Source: Desulfotruncus alcoholivorax DSM 16058 (GTDB lineage: Bacteria; Bacillota; Desulfotomaculia; Desulfotomaculales; Desulfallaceae). From it: a stretch of 64,000 nt of DNA. A model generated the notes under the pieces. It was not told the origin of the DNA, did no database searches, and worked only from the letters and a program-made list of their open reading frames with translations. The DNA is taken from contig NZ_AUMW01000009.1 of NCBI RefSeq assembly GCF_000430885.1, forward strand, positions 62,001 through 126,000. Direction: 5' to 3'. The number at the start of each line of letters is the position of its first letter. Position 1 is the first letter of the stretch. Shown here piece after piece: positions 25,160 to 34,626 of this stretch. The translations under genes were made by a program, and so were the position numbers.

Positions 25160-26398
25160 GTGAGTGTAATCTTTGCCAACAAACTAGACCCCAACTTTAT
25201 GCACGAAGTCGTTTCCAAAGCCTGTACAACCAGCGATCGCGAACAATTCTACAATTGCCTGTCATGCGGTATGTGCAGCGCAGGGTGTCCTTACAACGGT
25301 GTTCACGATAACGCCGACCCCAGGAAGTTTATCCGGATGCTAACCCTGGGCATGCGCGAAGAGGTATTAAATTCCGACTTTATCTGGGCCTGCACCCAGT
25401 GCGGGCGCTGTACCTACGAATGCCCCATGGGTGTGGAAGTTTTGACACTGGTCAGGACGGTCAGGGGTAATTTTGGCCTCAGGGCGCCGGGCTTCTTACA
25501 GGATGTCGTTGATGCCCAGATTAAAACCGGCAACCAGATGGAGGTTTCAACCGAAGATTACCTGGAAACGCTGGAATGGATGGAAGAAGAGCTGCAGGAA
25601 GAAGTCGGCGATCCCAACGCTAAAATACCGATCGATAAGGAAGGTGCTGAATTCTTATTCCTTTGGGACCCGCGTGAAATTAAATACTACCCTCACGATG
25701 TCCAGAGCATCGCTAAAATAATGTGGTACGTTGGCGCTGATTGGACCTGCAGCAGCAGGTGGTGGGACGCAACCCATTATGCGCTGTTTAACGGCAATGA
25801 TGAAGAAGCCCGTATAATCACTCAGAGATACGCCGATGAAGTCAAACGCCTTAAAGTAAAAGAGCTTGTTGTAACCGAATGCGGCCACGCCACCCATGCC
25901 AACAAGTGGGGCCCTAAAGTTTGGCTGGAAAAAGACAATACATACCCGGTAAAAAGTATTGTTGAAAAATACGTGGAATGGTTTGAAGCAGGCCTGCTTC
26001 ACGTGGATCCCAGTATAAACACCGAGCCGATTACATTGCATGACCCCTGTAATTCTGTGCGCAAACAGGGGCTGGGTGACGCTATGCGCTACGTTTTAAA
26101 CAAAACAGTCACAGATTTCAGGGAAATGCATCCTCACGGAGTAATGAATTACTGCTGCGGCGGTGGCGGCGGCCTGCTGGCCATGGGTAAAGACATCTAT
26201 CCCTACCGGATGGCCAAGGGCAAGCTGAAAGCCGACCAGATCAAGGATACGGGATGCCATCTTGTTGCCTGTCCCTGCCACAACTGTTTCGACCAGCTAA
26301 CCGACATTATTAAATACTACGAACTGGATGCCAAGGTAATTCACCTGCACCATTTAATCAGCCACGCTTTAATCATGGATAAAAAACCCCAAAAATAA
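25160..26398 (+). CDS. HdrD/DsrK-like iron-sulfur oxidoreductase
   Basis: A 412-residue soluble protein. Two [4Fe-4S] ferredoxin motifs come first: CLSCGMCSAGCPY near residue 34 and CTQCGRCTYECP near residue 78. The C-terminal half has CCG-type cysteine blocks (HDPCN, then MNYCCGGGGG, and CPCHNC), the signature of the heterodisulfide-reductase catalytic module that binds a noncubane cluster. Such proteins pass electrons to disulfides or quinone-linked partners in sulfate reducers and syntrophs. The GTG start has AAGGGGG upstream. It is divergent from a hydroxyacyl-CoA dehydrogenase gene. The physiological partner is unknown. Confidence 0.85.
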   Translation: MSVIFANKLDPNFMHEVVSKACTTSDREQFYNCLSCGMCSAGCPYNGVHDNADPRKFIRMLTLGMREEVLNSDFIWACTQCGRCTYECPMGVEVLTLVRTVRGNFGLRAPGFLQDVVDAQIKTGNQMEVSTEDYLETLEWMEEELQEEVGDPNAKIPIDKEGAEFLFLWDPREIKYYPHDVQSIAKIMWYVGADWTCSSRWWDATHYALFNGNDEEARIITQRYADEVKRLKVKELVVTECGHATHANKWGPKVWLEKDNTYPVKSIVEKYVEWFEAGLLHVDPSINTEPITLHDPCNSVRKQGLGDAMRYVLNKTVTDFREMHPHGVMNYCCGGGGGLLAMGKDIYPYRMAKGKLKADQIKDTGCHLVACPCHNCFDQLTDIIKYYELDAKVIHLHHLISHALIMDKKPQK

Positions 26399-26500
26399 TA
26401 AAAAAACACGCCTTCAAATAGTTCATAAGCGCACGCGATTATTACTTTTGTCCTTAACTCATGCCACACATATGGCAAATATTCATTGAAAAAAAGTGAA

Positions 26501-26544
26501 AGAAAACGGTGTCAAAATTAAACTTTAATTTGACACCGTTTTCT
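26501..26544. terminator. Bidirectional terminator between convergent genes
   Basis: A 16-bp perfect stem (AGAAAACGGTGTCAAA and its complement) with A and T tracts at both feet lies between the HdrD-like gene and amt. Confidence 0.92.
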
Positions 26545-26559
26545 TTGCATTTTTTAAAT

Positions 26560-27882
26560 TTAGCGTACCGTTATAGTATTAGTCAATGGCAGGCCAACTC
26601 CTTCCGGGTGGTGCGCTGCACCGTGGCCAACCCCTTTTAATGCACCAGTCACAAGATCGGAATAAGCGGTTATTCCATGCTCGTTCAGGTCGAGCCCTTC
26701 AAATTCTTCCTGCCGGGTGACACGAATTCCCATAATTGCCTTTAACAAGACAAATACCAGATAAGTCATGCCAAAAGCCCAAACGGAAACACCAAGCACG
26801 CCCAAAGTTTGAACCACCAGCTGGTGAATGCCCCCACCAAAGAAGAGACCGCCTTTGGTTGCAAAAAGCCCCACAGCCAGTACCCCCCAGGTCCCCCCGA
26901 CTCCATGCACCGCAATGGCACCCACCGGGTCATCGGCCTTGACCCTGTCAAAAAATTCCACCGCCAAAACTACTAAAATTCCTGCCACTGCACCAATAAT
27001 AGCTGCACTGCCGGGACTTACAGCAGCGGTTCCGGCCGTAATGGCAGCCAGGCCGGCCAGCGCGCCGTTAATAGCCATACTGGGATCGGCTTTGCCATAG
27101 CGGCGCATGGTAAAGAGAATTCCGGTTGCGCCTCCTGCTGCCGCCGCCAGGTTGGTGGTCAGCGCTATGTGAGCAATACTTGAATTCAAACCTGATAAGG
27201 AACTGCCGGGGTTGAACCCAAACCAGCCGAACCAAAGAATGAACGTGCCTAAAAAGGCCAGGTGCATATTGTGTGCCGGCAAAACATTTGCACTGCCGTC
27301 TTCATTATATTTGCCTGTACGTGGTCCCAGAACCAGAACAGCCGCAAGAGATGCCCAGCCACCAAAGGCATGAACTGCCGCGGACCCTGCAAAATCAATC
27401 ATTCCCAGCTTGTTCAGCCAGCCTCCCACACCCCAGATCCAGTGCCCGGCAACCGGATATAAAAAGGAAGTGCATAAAAAGGTAAATATGATATAAGCGC
27501 TAAACTTCATCCGTTCGGCCACCGCGCCTGATACGATCGAAGCCACAACCATGGCAAAAGCAGCCTGGAATATCCAGAATGCGGGTATGGGAATACTTAA
27601 ATCAATGTGCTGCAAATTACCTGTCAAAAAGAAGCCGCTGCTCCCAACAAGGCCGGAAACATTCATTCCGTACATCAGGCCAAAGCCGATGGCCCAAAAG
27701 CCAAGCATACCAAAAGTACAATCAGTAAAAACCTTCATCACAATATTCAAAGAATTTTTAGCCCTGATAAATCCGGCCTCCAAAAAGGCAAAACCAGCTT
27801 CCATAAAAAGCACCAGGGCCGCACAAAGCAACACCCACACCGTATCTATGCCCGAGGCAAGTTCATTTAAACTGATATGCAC
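26560..27882 (-). CDS. amt: Ammonium transporter Amt
   Basis: A 440-residue membrane channel for ammonium with 11-12 hydrophobic helices. Family stretches include LEAGFIRAKNSLNIVMKV, the Asp-containing IDFAGSAAVHAFGGWASLAA with the pore His, and the second pore His in VHGVGGTWGVLAVGLFA. The C-terminal tail is the usual PII-responsive segment (GLDLNEHGITAYSDL). I place the start at the GTG at 27882, eight bases after AAGGAG; the open frame runs to 27891. It lies about 100 bases downstream of glnB, the normal glnK-amt pairing in which PII blocks the channel under ammonium excess. Confidence 0.95.
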   Translation of the reverse strand: MHISLNELASGIDTVWVLLCAALVLFMEAGFAFLEAGFIRAKNSLNIVMKVFTDCTFGMLGFWAIGFGLMYGMNVSGLVGSSGFFLTGNLQHIDLSIPIPAFWIFQAAFAMVVASIVSGAVAERMKFSAYIIFTFLCTSFLYPVAGHWIWGVGGWLNKLGMIDFAGSAAVHAFGGWASLAAVLVLGPRTGKYNEDGSANVLPAHNMHLAFLGTFILWFGWFGFNPGSSLSGLNSSIAHIALTTNLAAAAGGATGILFTMRRYGKADPSMAINGALAGLAAITAGTAAVSPGSAAIIGAVAGILVVLAVEFFDRVKADDPVGAIAVHGVGGTWGVLAVGLFATKGGLFFGGGIHQLVVQTLGVLGVSVWAFGMTYLVFVLLKAIMGIRVTRQEEFEGLDLNEHGITAYSDLVTGALKGVGHGAAHHPEGVGLPLTNTITVR

Positions 27883-27983
27883 AACACACACTCCTTCAAA
27901 AATAAATAAAAGCGCAAGTAACGATAAATCCCGCTACGAGCGCCCTTGCCCTTATTCCAACACTGGAATTACTTTATTTACTT

Positions 27984-28322
27984 TTAAATTGCATCCTCGT
28001 GTTTTTCCCCGGTTCGAATGCGCACTGCGTCTTCCACCGGGTAGATAAAAATTTTTCCGTCTCCGACATCACCGGTCCGGGCTGCTTCACTGATAACCCG
28101 CACAACTTCGTCCACCCAGATGTCTTTGGTAACAATTTCCAGCTTCACTTTGGGCAGCAGGTTGATGCTGTACTCGTGCCCCCTGTACACACCTACCCAA
28201 CCGCCTTGCAGGCCGCACCCAAAAACCTGGCTAACCGTCATACCGTGTATGTCGAAGCGTGAAAGAGCTTCTTTGACATCTTCCAGCTTGGCCGGGCGGA
28301 TTATGGCTTCAATTTTTTTCAC
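27984..28322 (-). CDS. Nitrogen regulatory protein PII (GlnB/GlnK)
   Basis: A 112-residue PII signalling protein beginning VKKIEAIIRPAKLEDVKEAL with GTG as start, preceded by GGGAGGT at 8 bases. The open frame extends 23 codons further up, but the PII fold starts here and this gives the exact family length. The T-loop (about 37-55) includes VYRGHEY, so the Tyr that is uridylylated in proteobacteria is present, though Firmicutes usually lack that modification. It is adjacent to amt and in the same orientation, so the target is most likely Amt. Confidence 0.93.
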   Translation of the reverse strand: MKKIEAIIRPAKLEDVKEALSRFDIHGMTVSQVFGCGLQGGWVGVYRGHEYSINLLPKVKLEIVTKDIWVDEVVRVISEAARTGDVGDGKIFIYPVEDAVRIRTGEKHEDAI

Positions 28323-28467
28323 TTGGCTTATACCTCCCAAATAAAAAAGCCCCAACCCGCGCACAACGGTATCAGGACCTTCTTTGGCCATGACTTAGAT
28401 ACTTCATCGTATCTGATAATTATTAATTATATTCTACAAGGACTGCACGTGCAAGCTAATATTTTTT

Positions 28468-28565
28468 GTCATTGCGAGCGCACGAAGCAATCCCTGAAGG
28501 GTAGTTGTGTCCCCTTTCCTATAAGGATTGCCACGTCGCTTCGCTCCTAACAGTAACATGAATGA
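28468..28565. repeat. Palindromic intergenic repeat (CATTGCGAGCG... type)
   Basis: The left arm GTCATTGCGAGCG...GAAGCAATCC and the right arm GGATTGCCACGTCGCTTCGCTCCT form a long imperfect palindrome. It belongs to a class of dispersed repeats seen in many anaerobe genomes. The usual CGCAATGAC right end is degenerate here. It lies between glnB and adhE. Confidence 0.75.
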
Positions 28566-28576
28566 TCAATTTATGC

Positions 28577-31183
28577 TCAAGCCTTGGCGTTATCATACGC
28601 CCGCAGCAGAATAGCCGCCAGTTCCTCAATTAACGGCATCCTGGGATTGGCGGTGGTGGACTGGTCGTCAAAGGCCTTTTCCGCCAGCTCCGGTACCTTC
28701 TTTTTAAATAATTCGGCGTCTACCCCGCATTCGGCTATTGTGGCAGGTACACCAACCGCGGAACGCAATTTCTCCACCGCGTCAATCAGGCTGTCAACAC
28801 CCGACCGGACATCCGACGCCGGCAGCCCCAGCAGAGCTGCCAGCTGCCTGTATTTTTCCGGTGCCTGGTAATATTCGTACTGTGGAAAAGAGGCAAATTT
28901 GCTGGGTATCTCGGAATTATACCTGATTACGTGCGGCAACAGAACAGCATTGGCCCTGCCGTGCGGGATATGAAATTCACCGCCAATTTTGTGGGCCAGA
29001 CTGTGACATACTCCCAGGAAGGCATTTGTAAAGGCCATCCCGGCAATACACGAGGCGTTATGCATTTTGCCCCGCGCTTCCAGGTTATCTTTGCTTGCAT
29101 AACTGGCAGGCAGGTACTTGAAAACGAGTTCAGCAGCTTTTTGCGCCATAGCATCTGTATAATCTGAAGCCATTACCGATACATATGCTTCCACGGCATG
29201 AGTTAGGACATCCAAACCTGTATCGGCGGTTACTGCGGGCGGCATGGTGCTCACAAATTCAGGGTCGATGATGGCCACGTCGGGGGTCAGTTCGTAATCC
29301 GCCAGGGGATATTTGATATCCCGGCCCCTGTGCGTAATAACCGCAAAGGCACTGACTTCCGAACCGGTCCCGCTGGTTGTGGGAATGGCAACCAGCCTGG
29401 CTTTACGCCCCAATTTGGGATATTTATAGGTGCGTTTACGAATATCAAGAAATTTTAACTTCAAAAATTCAAATTCTACTTCGGGATGCTCATAGAAAAG
29501 CCACATAGCTTTGGCCGCATCTATCGGAGAGCCGCCGCCCAAAGCAATAATGGTGTCGGGTTGAAACTGCTTCATCACCTGACAGCCTTTTTGAACTGTA
29601 TCCACCGAAGGATCCGGCTCCACTTCGGAAAAAATCTCCATTATAACCGGGTTATTGCGCTTTTTGAGGTGGTAAATAACTTTGTCCAAAAAACCCAGCT
29701 TAACAATCCCGGGGTCGGTAACAATGATAACCCTTTCCACCCCTTGCATTTTTTCCAGATACTGTACCGAACCAGGTGAAAAATAAATCCGCTCGGGAAC
29801 CCTGAACCACTGCAACTTTTCCCTTCTGCCGGAAACCCGCTTGATATTTATCAAATTGTCCACGCTGACATTGGAGGTGGTGGCGTTATGGCCCATAGAA
29901 CCGCACCCCAGGGTCAGTGAAGGAACGTTGACGTTATACAGGTCCCCTATGGCCCCGTGCGAGGCCGGAGAATTAATAATAATTCTCCCCGCGCGCATGC
30001 GCCTGGAAAAAAGGTCAACAACTTCCTTGTTTTCAGAATGAAGCACCGCCGAGTGGCCCAGCCCGCCGAAACCGATGATTTCCTCGCACCTTTTGATGCC
30101 GTCCCTGTAGCCGTCCACCTGGTAACAGGCCAGTACCGGGCTTAATTTTTCCATGGAAAGGGGATACTGCGGGCCGACGCCCTGCTGGGGAGCCACCAGT
30201 ATTTTGGTGCCCGGAGGCGCCTCGAAACCCGCCATTTTGGCAATAGCACAAGCCGATTGTCCCACTATGGCGGGGTTCAGGCTGCAATCCCCGCCCTTGA
30301 CGGCTAATTTTTCCAGTTTGGCAGTTTCTTCTTCATTTAGGAAGTAGCAGCCATAATGCTGCATTAATGAAGTGACTTCTTCATAAATGTTCCTGTCGAT
30401 AACGACGGATTGTTCCGAAGCACAGATCAGACCGTTGTCGAAAGTTTTGCTCAGAATAAGATCGGTTACAGCCCGCTTAACTTTGGCCGATTTTTCAATA
30501 TAGCAGGGAACATTACCCGGTCCGACACCCAGGGCCGGTTTTCCCGTACTGTAAGCCGCACGGACAAGGCCGGCGCCACCTGTAGCCAAAATTAAGTGCA
30601 CCCCGGGATGGTTCATCAGGTAACCGGTGGCCTCGATACTGGAATGCTCTATCCAGGTGATGCAATCCCCGGGGGCGCCAGCTTCCACTGCCGCGTCAAG
30701 CATGGTTTTAGCAGCCGCGGCGCTACATCCCCGGGCCCCTGGGTGAAAGCTGAAAATCACCGGGTTGGCCGTTTTCAGGCAAATTAATGATTTAAACATG
30801 GTAGTAGATGTCGGGTTAGTGACCGGGATTACGGCGGCAATAACCCCAACAGGCTCGGCTACCTCCATGTAGTCCTCTTCATCGTTGACACTGATAACAC
30901 CAACGGTTTTCTTATATTTTATGCTGTGATACACCGACTCCGTGGCAAAAATATTCTTGATCATTTTATCTTCATAAACGCCCCGCCTGGTTTCTTCCAC
31001 GGCCAGCCTGGCCAGTTCCATGTGTTTATCCAGGCCGGCCAGCGCCATGGCCTGGACAATGCGGTCTATCTGTTTTTGATTCAGCTTAACAAGCGCCTGG
31101 CGCGCCTTTTCAGCCTTTTCGACAAGCTTGTCCACCATTAACTGTTCCTCATCACCGGTAAATTCCGGCTCTTTCCCGCCCAT
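28577..31183 (-). CDS. adhE: Bifunctional acetaldehyde-CoA/alcohol dehydrogenase
   Basis: An 868-residue fusion that reduces acetyl-CoA to acetaldehyde and then ethanol (or the reverse). The N-terminal CoA-acylating aldehyde dehydrogenase (about 1-440) has the catalytic Cys in NGLICASEQSVV and GVGPGNVPCY. The C-terminal iron-dependent alcohol dehydrogenase (about 455-868) has ALGGGSPIDAAKAMWL, IPTTSGTGSEVSAFAVI, and the metal His residues in CHSLAHKIGGEFHIPHGRANA. AdhE proteins form spirosomes. I take the ATG at 31183, seven bases after GGAGGT. It lies 18 bases downstream of a BON-domain gene and is probably co-transcribed with it. No Rex-type operator was seen nearby. Confidence 0.95.
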   Translation of the reverse strand: MGGKEPEFTGDEEQLMVDKLVEKAEKARQALVKLNQKQIDRIVQAMALAGLDKHMELARLAVEETRRGVYEDKMIKNIFATESVYHSIKYKKTVGVISVNDEEDYMEVAEPVGVIAAVIPVTNPTSTTMFKSLICLKTANPVIFSFHPGARGCSAAAAKTMLDAAVEAGAPGDCITWIEHSSIEATGYLMNHPGVHLILATGGAGLVRAAYSTGKPALGVGPGNVPCYIEKSAKVKRAVTDLILSKTFDNGLICASEQSVVIDRNIYEEVTSLMQHYGCYFLNEEETAKLEKLAVKGGDCSLNPAIVGQSACAIAKMAGFEAPPGTKILVAPQQGVGPQYPLSMEKLSPVLACYQVDGYRDGIKRCEEIIGFGGLGHSAVLHSENKEVVDLFSRRMRAGRIIINSPASHGAIGDLYNVNVPSLTLGCGSMGHNATTSNVSVDNLINIKRVSGRREKLQWFRVPERIYFSPGSVQYLEKMQGVERVIIVTDPGIVKLGFLDKVIYHLKKRNNPVIMEIFSEVEPDPSVDTVQKGCQVMKQFQPDTIIALGGGSPIDAAKAMWLFYEHPEVEFEFLKLKFLDIRKRTYKYPKLGRKARLVAIPTTSGTGSEVSAFAVITHRGRDIKYPLADYELTPDVAIIDPEFVSTMPPAVTADTGLDVLTHAVEAYVSVMASDYTDAMAQKAAELVFKYLPASYASKDNLEARGKMHNASCIAGMAFTNAFLGVCHSLAHKIGGEFHIPHGRANAVLLPHVIRYNSEIPSKFASFPQYEYYQAPEKYRQLAALLGLPASDVRSGVDSLIDAVEKLRSAVGVPATIAECGVDAELFKKKVPELAEKAFDDQSTTANPRMPLIEELAAILLRAYDNAKA

Positions 31184-31201
31184 CACAACCACCTCCGTCC
31201 T

Positions 31202-31726
31202 TTAAAAAATCCTGGCTTCTCCTTCGTCCTCCGCGTCATTATTAACCTGGTGATGGAAAATAGCTTCCAAGCTCTCATCATCGTATCCCCCAGGCCGAAT
31301 TTTTAGCTGGCTGATAACATTCTTTACTCCCCGGGCCTTTTCAGCTGATTTGACAGCCTCCCGTTCCTCGTCTTCACTTTCTACCGTACCCATAAGGAAC
31401 ACCGTCCCATCAACGGACCTGGCGCCGACATGCCGCAGGTTCACCCCGGGATTGGCATTTAATTCTTCAATTACTTCCGCGGTAACGGACTCATCATCTA
31501 TGGCACCGTCGGTGCTGACAGCCAGGCCAAGCTCAATGCCCTTGACCCCGTCCAGGCCCTGCAGTTTTTCCCTGAGCCTGTTTTTTTCAGACAGCGTGTC
31601 TACTATTCCAGTTATCTCAACCTTACCGTCTATTACGTTGGCTTTAAGGCTGTAATTCCTTAAATCTTTATCTTTATCCAGCATTGCTTGAATTTTCCGC
31701 CGCAATTTCAGGTCTTTTTCAGACAT
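31202..31726 (-). CDS. Two-BON-domain protein
   Basis: A 174-residue cytoplasmic-type protein (no signal peptide) with two BON domains, about residues 8-72 and 80-145. The repeats show VEITGIVDTLSEKNRL and VFLMGTVESEDEEREAV, each followed by a GVK... turn and beta strand. The tail is acidic. BON domains are thought to bind lipids or ligands. Lying directly ahead of adhE suggests co-expression, but no functional link is known to me. I chose the ATG at 31726, which has a GGGGTGA site, over an in-frame ATG 15 bases upstream. Confidence 0.85.
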   Translation of the reverse strand: MSEKDLKLRRKIQAMLDKDKDLRNYSLKANVIDGKVEITGIVDTLSEKNRLREKLQGLDGVKGIELGLAVSTDGAIDDESVTAEVIEELNANPGVNLRHVGARSVDGTVFLMGTVESEDEEREAVKSAEKARGVKNVISQLKIRPGGYDDESLEAIFHHQVNNDAEDEGEARIF

Positions 31727-31940
31727 AATGTCACCCCGCAATAAAATATTTATGGGCTTATTATTACCTTGTCCCTAAATTTGTATGTTAAAGCCGCCAT
31801 ATAAAAAAACATCGCCTTCAGCAGATACCAAAAGATCCTACTGTGCTTTGATGCTGCTTTTATTTTTTATAAACCCCTTACATAACTATCCTCATATTAA
31901 GAAAATATAAAACAAAATCTGTTTGAAAGGAGACTTGGGT

Positions 31941-32201
31941 ATGCTTAACCAATATCAGCAGCGGCAACAATTCGGGCAAATCATGCCGGAACCGCCCAAC
32001 GTTATCAGCACCAAGGACCATCTTTATTTAAAGGACGCGCTGTCCTGGGAATTGGCCTCCATGAAGATGATGCATCACGCCTCTCTAAACTGCAAAGACC
32101 CGGAAATAAAAGATTTTTTAAATCGAGTTGGCCGGATGCACCAGGTTCATTACCAGATACTGCTAAGACACACGGACCCATATAATGTGGATAATCAATA
32201 G
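31941..32201 (+). CDS. CotF-like spore coat protein, short form
   Basis: An 86-residue helical protein. The STKDHLYLKDALSWELASMKMMHHA stretch and the following CKDPEIKDFLNRVGRMHQVHYQILLRH match the ferritin-like helical pattern of CotF-type coat proteins. The ATG at 31941 has AAGGAG eight bases upstream. It is 12 bases ahead of a longer CotF homologue. Paired short and long CotF genes are common in spore-forming Clostridia; the proteins are expected in the coat, made in the mother cell. Confidence 0.8.
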   Translation: MLNQYQQRQQFGQIMPEPPNVISTKDHLYLKDALSWELASMKMMHHASLNCKDPEIKDFLNRVGRMHQVHYQILLRHTDPYNVDNQ

Positions 32202-32213
32202 GAGGTGGGAGAA

Positions 32214-32627
32214 ATGCAATTTAATCAATACATGGGAGAGATACAGGGGATGCAGGGTAACCCGTTGATGGGACAACAATATCTGCAGCAGAACCAAAAC
32301 CAAATTAAAAACCCGCAAACAGGGCTACCTGAAACAAAGGGGCCGAAGATCAACGACAGGGATTCGTTGAATCTGGCGCTGGCTCAGGAAAAATATTTAA
32401 CAGACAACTTGAATGTTTTCGTGCGTGAAGCCAGCCACCGGCAGCTGCATAATGATTTAATGCGCATTTTTACTGAAACCCATGCCATGACCCGGGAACT
32501 TTTCAACCTGATGTTCCGCAAGGGCTGGTATACGCTGGAGGCGGAACAGGCGCAAAAGCTTGTCCAAACGCACCAAAAATTCACCGGCTATAGCTCGCAA
32601 TTCCCCTATTCCAATTACCTGCAGTAA
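32214..32627 (+). CDS. CotF-family spore coat protein
   Basis: A 137-residue protein with a Gln/Asn/Met-rich N-terminus (residues 1-30), then a CotF domain: DRDSLNLALAQEKYLTDNLN, then EASHRQLHNDLMRIFTETHAM, and FRKGWYTLEAEQAQKL. The C-terminus is Tyr/Ser-rich (TGYSSQFPYSNYLQ), as in many coat proteins. The ATG at 32214 has GGAGGTG at the right distance. It is the second gene of the coat pair and is followed by a hairpin. Confidence 0.88.
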   Translation: MQFNQYMGEIQGMQGNPLMGQQYLQQNQNQIKNPQTGLPETKGPKINDRDSLNLALAQEKYLTDNLNVFVREASHRQLHNDLMRIFTETHAMTRELFNLMFRKGWYTLEAEQAQKLVQTHQKFTGYSSQFPYSNYLQ

Positions 32628-32638
32628 CCAGACATAAA

Positions 32639-32665
32639 AGGCGTGTCCGTTTATTGGACACGCCT
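32639..32665 (+). terminator. Hairpin after the CotF operon
   Basis: A 10-bp perfect stem (AGGCGTGTCC / GGACACGCCT) with a 7-base loop, 11 bases after the stop; no clear T-run. Confidence 0.65.
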
Positions 32666-32741
32666 CTCGCGGGCATCACGCCCGCTAGTCCGGTTTTGAC
32701 CGGCGCTTCGCCGGGTGCTGTTGCCGGCGCTTTCGCACATC

Positions 32742-32816
32742 ACTTGCGGGAGCCGGCCCTTCGCCATAATTTTTCCTTGATCAACTGGTACCGCGCCAGC
32801 GGCATGAAGGTTTTTT
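32742..32816. repeat. Degenerate direct repeat flanking the efflux operon, copy A
   Basis: This copy includes CTTGCGGGAGCC, GGCCCTTCGCC and CTGGTACCGCGCCAGC and closely matches the sequence at 37522-37593 in the same orientation, about 75-80% identical by eye. The two copies bracket the TetR/ABC/HlyD operon. Confidence 0.7.
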
Positions 32817-33375
32817 ACTTTTCTTTCAGAAACCCGTGCACAAACAATTCCACAAGCTGTTTTACCGCTTCGTCAAAGGTCAGGTCATTGTCCAGGATAA
32901 AAACTGGATTGATCACTGCCTGAATGGAGGCAATGAAAGCAGCAGTAAAAATGCGCGGGTCTATGTCCCGCAGTTCTTCCTTTTGTTCTCCCTTTACCAA
33001 AAACCGGATAAAACCTTGTATTTTCTCGGCCCTAAAACGATCAATTTTTTGCCAAAGTTCCGGATAATGGACCTTTAAATCCTTCAAAACCAGCGGGTTA
33101 ATAAAGGTTGGGGCGGTTTGAGTGATGTAATGGACCATGCCGGCGATGATAGCTGCCGGTTTTTTTTCTTTTGCTATTATTTGCCCTATTCCACCTGCAA
33201 CTTTACTCATAAATTCATCCAGGACTGCTTCAATTATTTCTTCCTTGCTGTGAAAATAGCGGTAAATCGTCCTTTTGCTCATGCCGGCCCGGTTCGCCAG
33301 CTCGTCCATGGTTACGTTGTAAAAACCCATGGTGGAGGATAAATCCATAAAAGCGCTGATTATTCTTTCTTTCAA
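32815..33375 (-). CDS. TetR-family transcriptional regulator
   Basis: A 186-residue repressor. The N-terminal helix-turn-helix (about residues 5-50) is typical, with VTMDELANRAGMSKRTIYRYF. The C-terminal ligand domain is helical and diverse. It is the last gene of an operon HlyD-ATPase-ATPase-permease-TetR, so it likely controls the pump in response to a toxic compound. A candidate operator lies upstream of the HlyD gene (37620-37652). The start codon is probably the TTG at 33375; the ribosome-binding site is weak. Confidence 0.88.
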   Translation of the reverse strand: MKERIISAFMDLSSTMGFYNVTMDELANRAGMSKRTIYRYFHSKEEIIEAVLDEFMSKVAGGIGQIIAKEKKPAAIIAGMVHYITQTAPTFINPLVLKDLKVHYPELWQKIDRFRAEKIQGFIRFLVKGEQKEELRDIDPRIFTAAFIASIQAVINPVFILDNDLTFDEAVKQLVELFVHGFLKEK

Positions 33376-33400
33376 TTTTTATCAACACCACCCGCTTATT

Positions 33401-34510
33401 TTATGCGACTTTTTTCTTGAATTTAATTACACTCATAACCAGCAACACCACAGAGAAAACCAGCAGGGACGCAACCTGTCCGACCAGGTATTGAAATCCG
33501 ATGCCTTTTAAAACTATGCCCCTGATGATATCCAGATAATAAGTCAGAGGTATCAGGTTGCTGATAAAATAAATTAATCTGGGCATGGCATCCCTGGGAA
33601 ACATAAAACCAGACAACAGGATGCTCGGCAGCATGAAGAAAAACGACATTTGAAAGGCCTGCATCTGAGTTTTGGCAATATTGGAGATAAAGATCCCAAC
33701 CCCCAGTGAAGCGGTAATAAAAAATAAGGTTAATAAATAAAGCTCCACTAAACTGCCGCGTACGGGCACACCGAAGACAATTACCCCCACCAGCAGGGCC
33801 ACGGTAATTTGCACGTAACCCAGGGCAATATACGGCAATATTTTTCCAATCATCAATTCATAAGATTTAACCGGCGTTACAATAAGCTGTTCCAGGGTGC
33901 CCCGCTCCCTTTCCCGTACTATGCCCATGGAAGTCATAATCACCATGGTCATGGTCACAATAATACCCAGGATTGCCGGCACCATATAGTAAGCAGTAAT
34001 GCCGTCGGGATTATACCAGGGCCTGACCCTGATATCATATGGCGGCCCACCAATGTTTTTTAGCCTGGTTAATATCTCCTGCGATTTAATCAATCCGATG
34101 GAATTGGCGATGGCCACCGCCTGGTTGGCCACCATATTATCGCTGGCATCGACTATTACCTGGGCCTGGGCAGGTTCGCCCCTTTTAACACTGCGGGAAA
34201 AATCGGGCGGAATAATTATCCCAACCTTGGCCCTGCCGCTGTCAATCATCCTGCTGACCTCATCATAGCTGCCGGCAGTGTAATTGATGTCAAAATAGCC
34301 TGACGCACTGAAGGATTGCAACAGGTCACGGCTTTCCGCCGAAAGGGACTGGTCAAAAACCACCGTTGATATGTGCCTGACCTCGGTTTGAATGGCATAC
34401 CCGAACAGCAATAATTGAACCAGGGGCAGCATAAAAACCAGGGCCAGGGTCATCCGGTCCCTGCGCATTTGTAAGAATTCCTTGTGCAGCACCGCCAGTA
34501 TTCTGTTCAT
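33401..34510 (-). CDS. ABC-2 type permease (YbhS/YhhJ-like)
   Basis: A 369-residue ABC-2 membrane subunit. The first helix lies near residues 20-40, then an extracytoplasmic domain of about 140 residues (up to DIRVRPWYNPDG), then five helices with the MTSMGIVRERERGTLEQLIVTPV cytoplasmic segment. The ATG at 34510 has GAGGTG seven bases upstream; an in-frame ATG 66 bases upstream does not. The pump seems to be built on one permease gene but two ATPases. The analogous E. coli YbhFSRG has a fused double ATPase and two permeases, so a homodimeric permease, or a second one elsewhere, is possible. Confidence 0.9.
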   Translation of the reverse strand: MNRILAVLHKEFLQMRRDRMTLALVFMLPLVQLLLFGYAIQTEVRHISTVVFDQSLSAESRDLLQSFSASGYFDINYTAGSYDEVSRMIDSGRAKVGIIIPPDFSRSVKRGEPAQAQVIVDASDNMVANQAVAIANSIGLIKSQEILTRLKNIGGPPYDIRVRPWYNPDGITAYYMVPAILGIIVTMTMVIMTSMGIVRERERGTLEQLIVTPVKSYELMIGKILPYIALGYVQITVALLVGVIVFGVPVRGSLVELYLLTLFFITASLGVGIFISNIAKTQMQAFQMSFFFMLPSILLSGFMFPRDAMPRLIYFISNLIPLTYYLDIIRGIVLKGIGFQYLVGQVASLLVFSVVLLVMSVIKFKKKVA

Positions 34511-34626
34511 CTTCAAACACCTCTCTCCTGAAAAATCGTGGTTTGAGGGCCGTTGGTCCCCGCCATACGTTATCATTAAATTGCTGGTACTCTGCCAGAT
34601 ACATGTGGGCTTTCCCCATTAGTTCC

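Noticed and set aside
28323-28440. Attenuator or riboswitch upstream of glnB
   Set aside because: A GC-rich segment followed by a T-run is present, but no stable paired structure could be drawn by hand.
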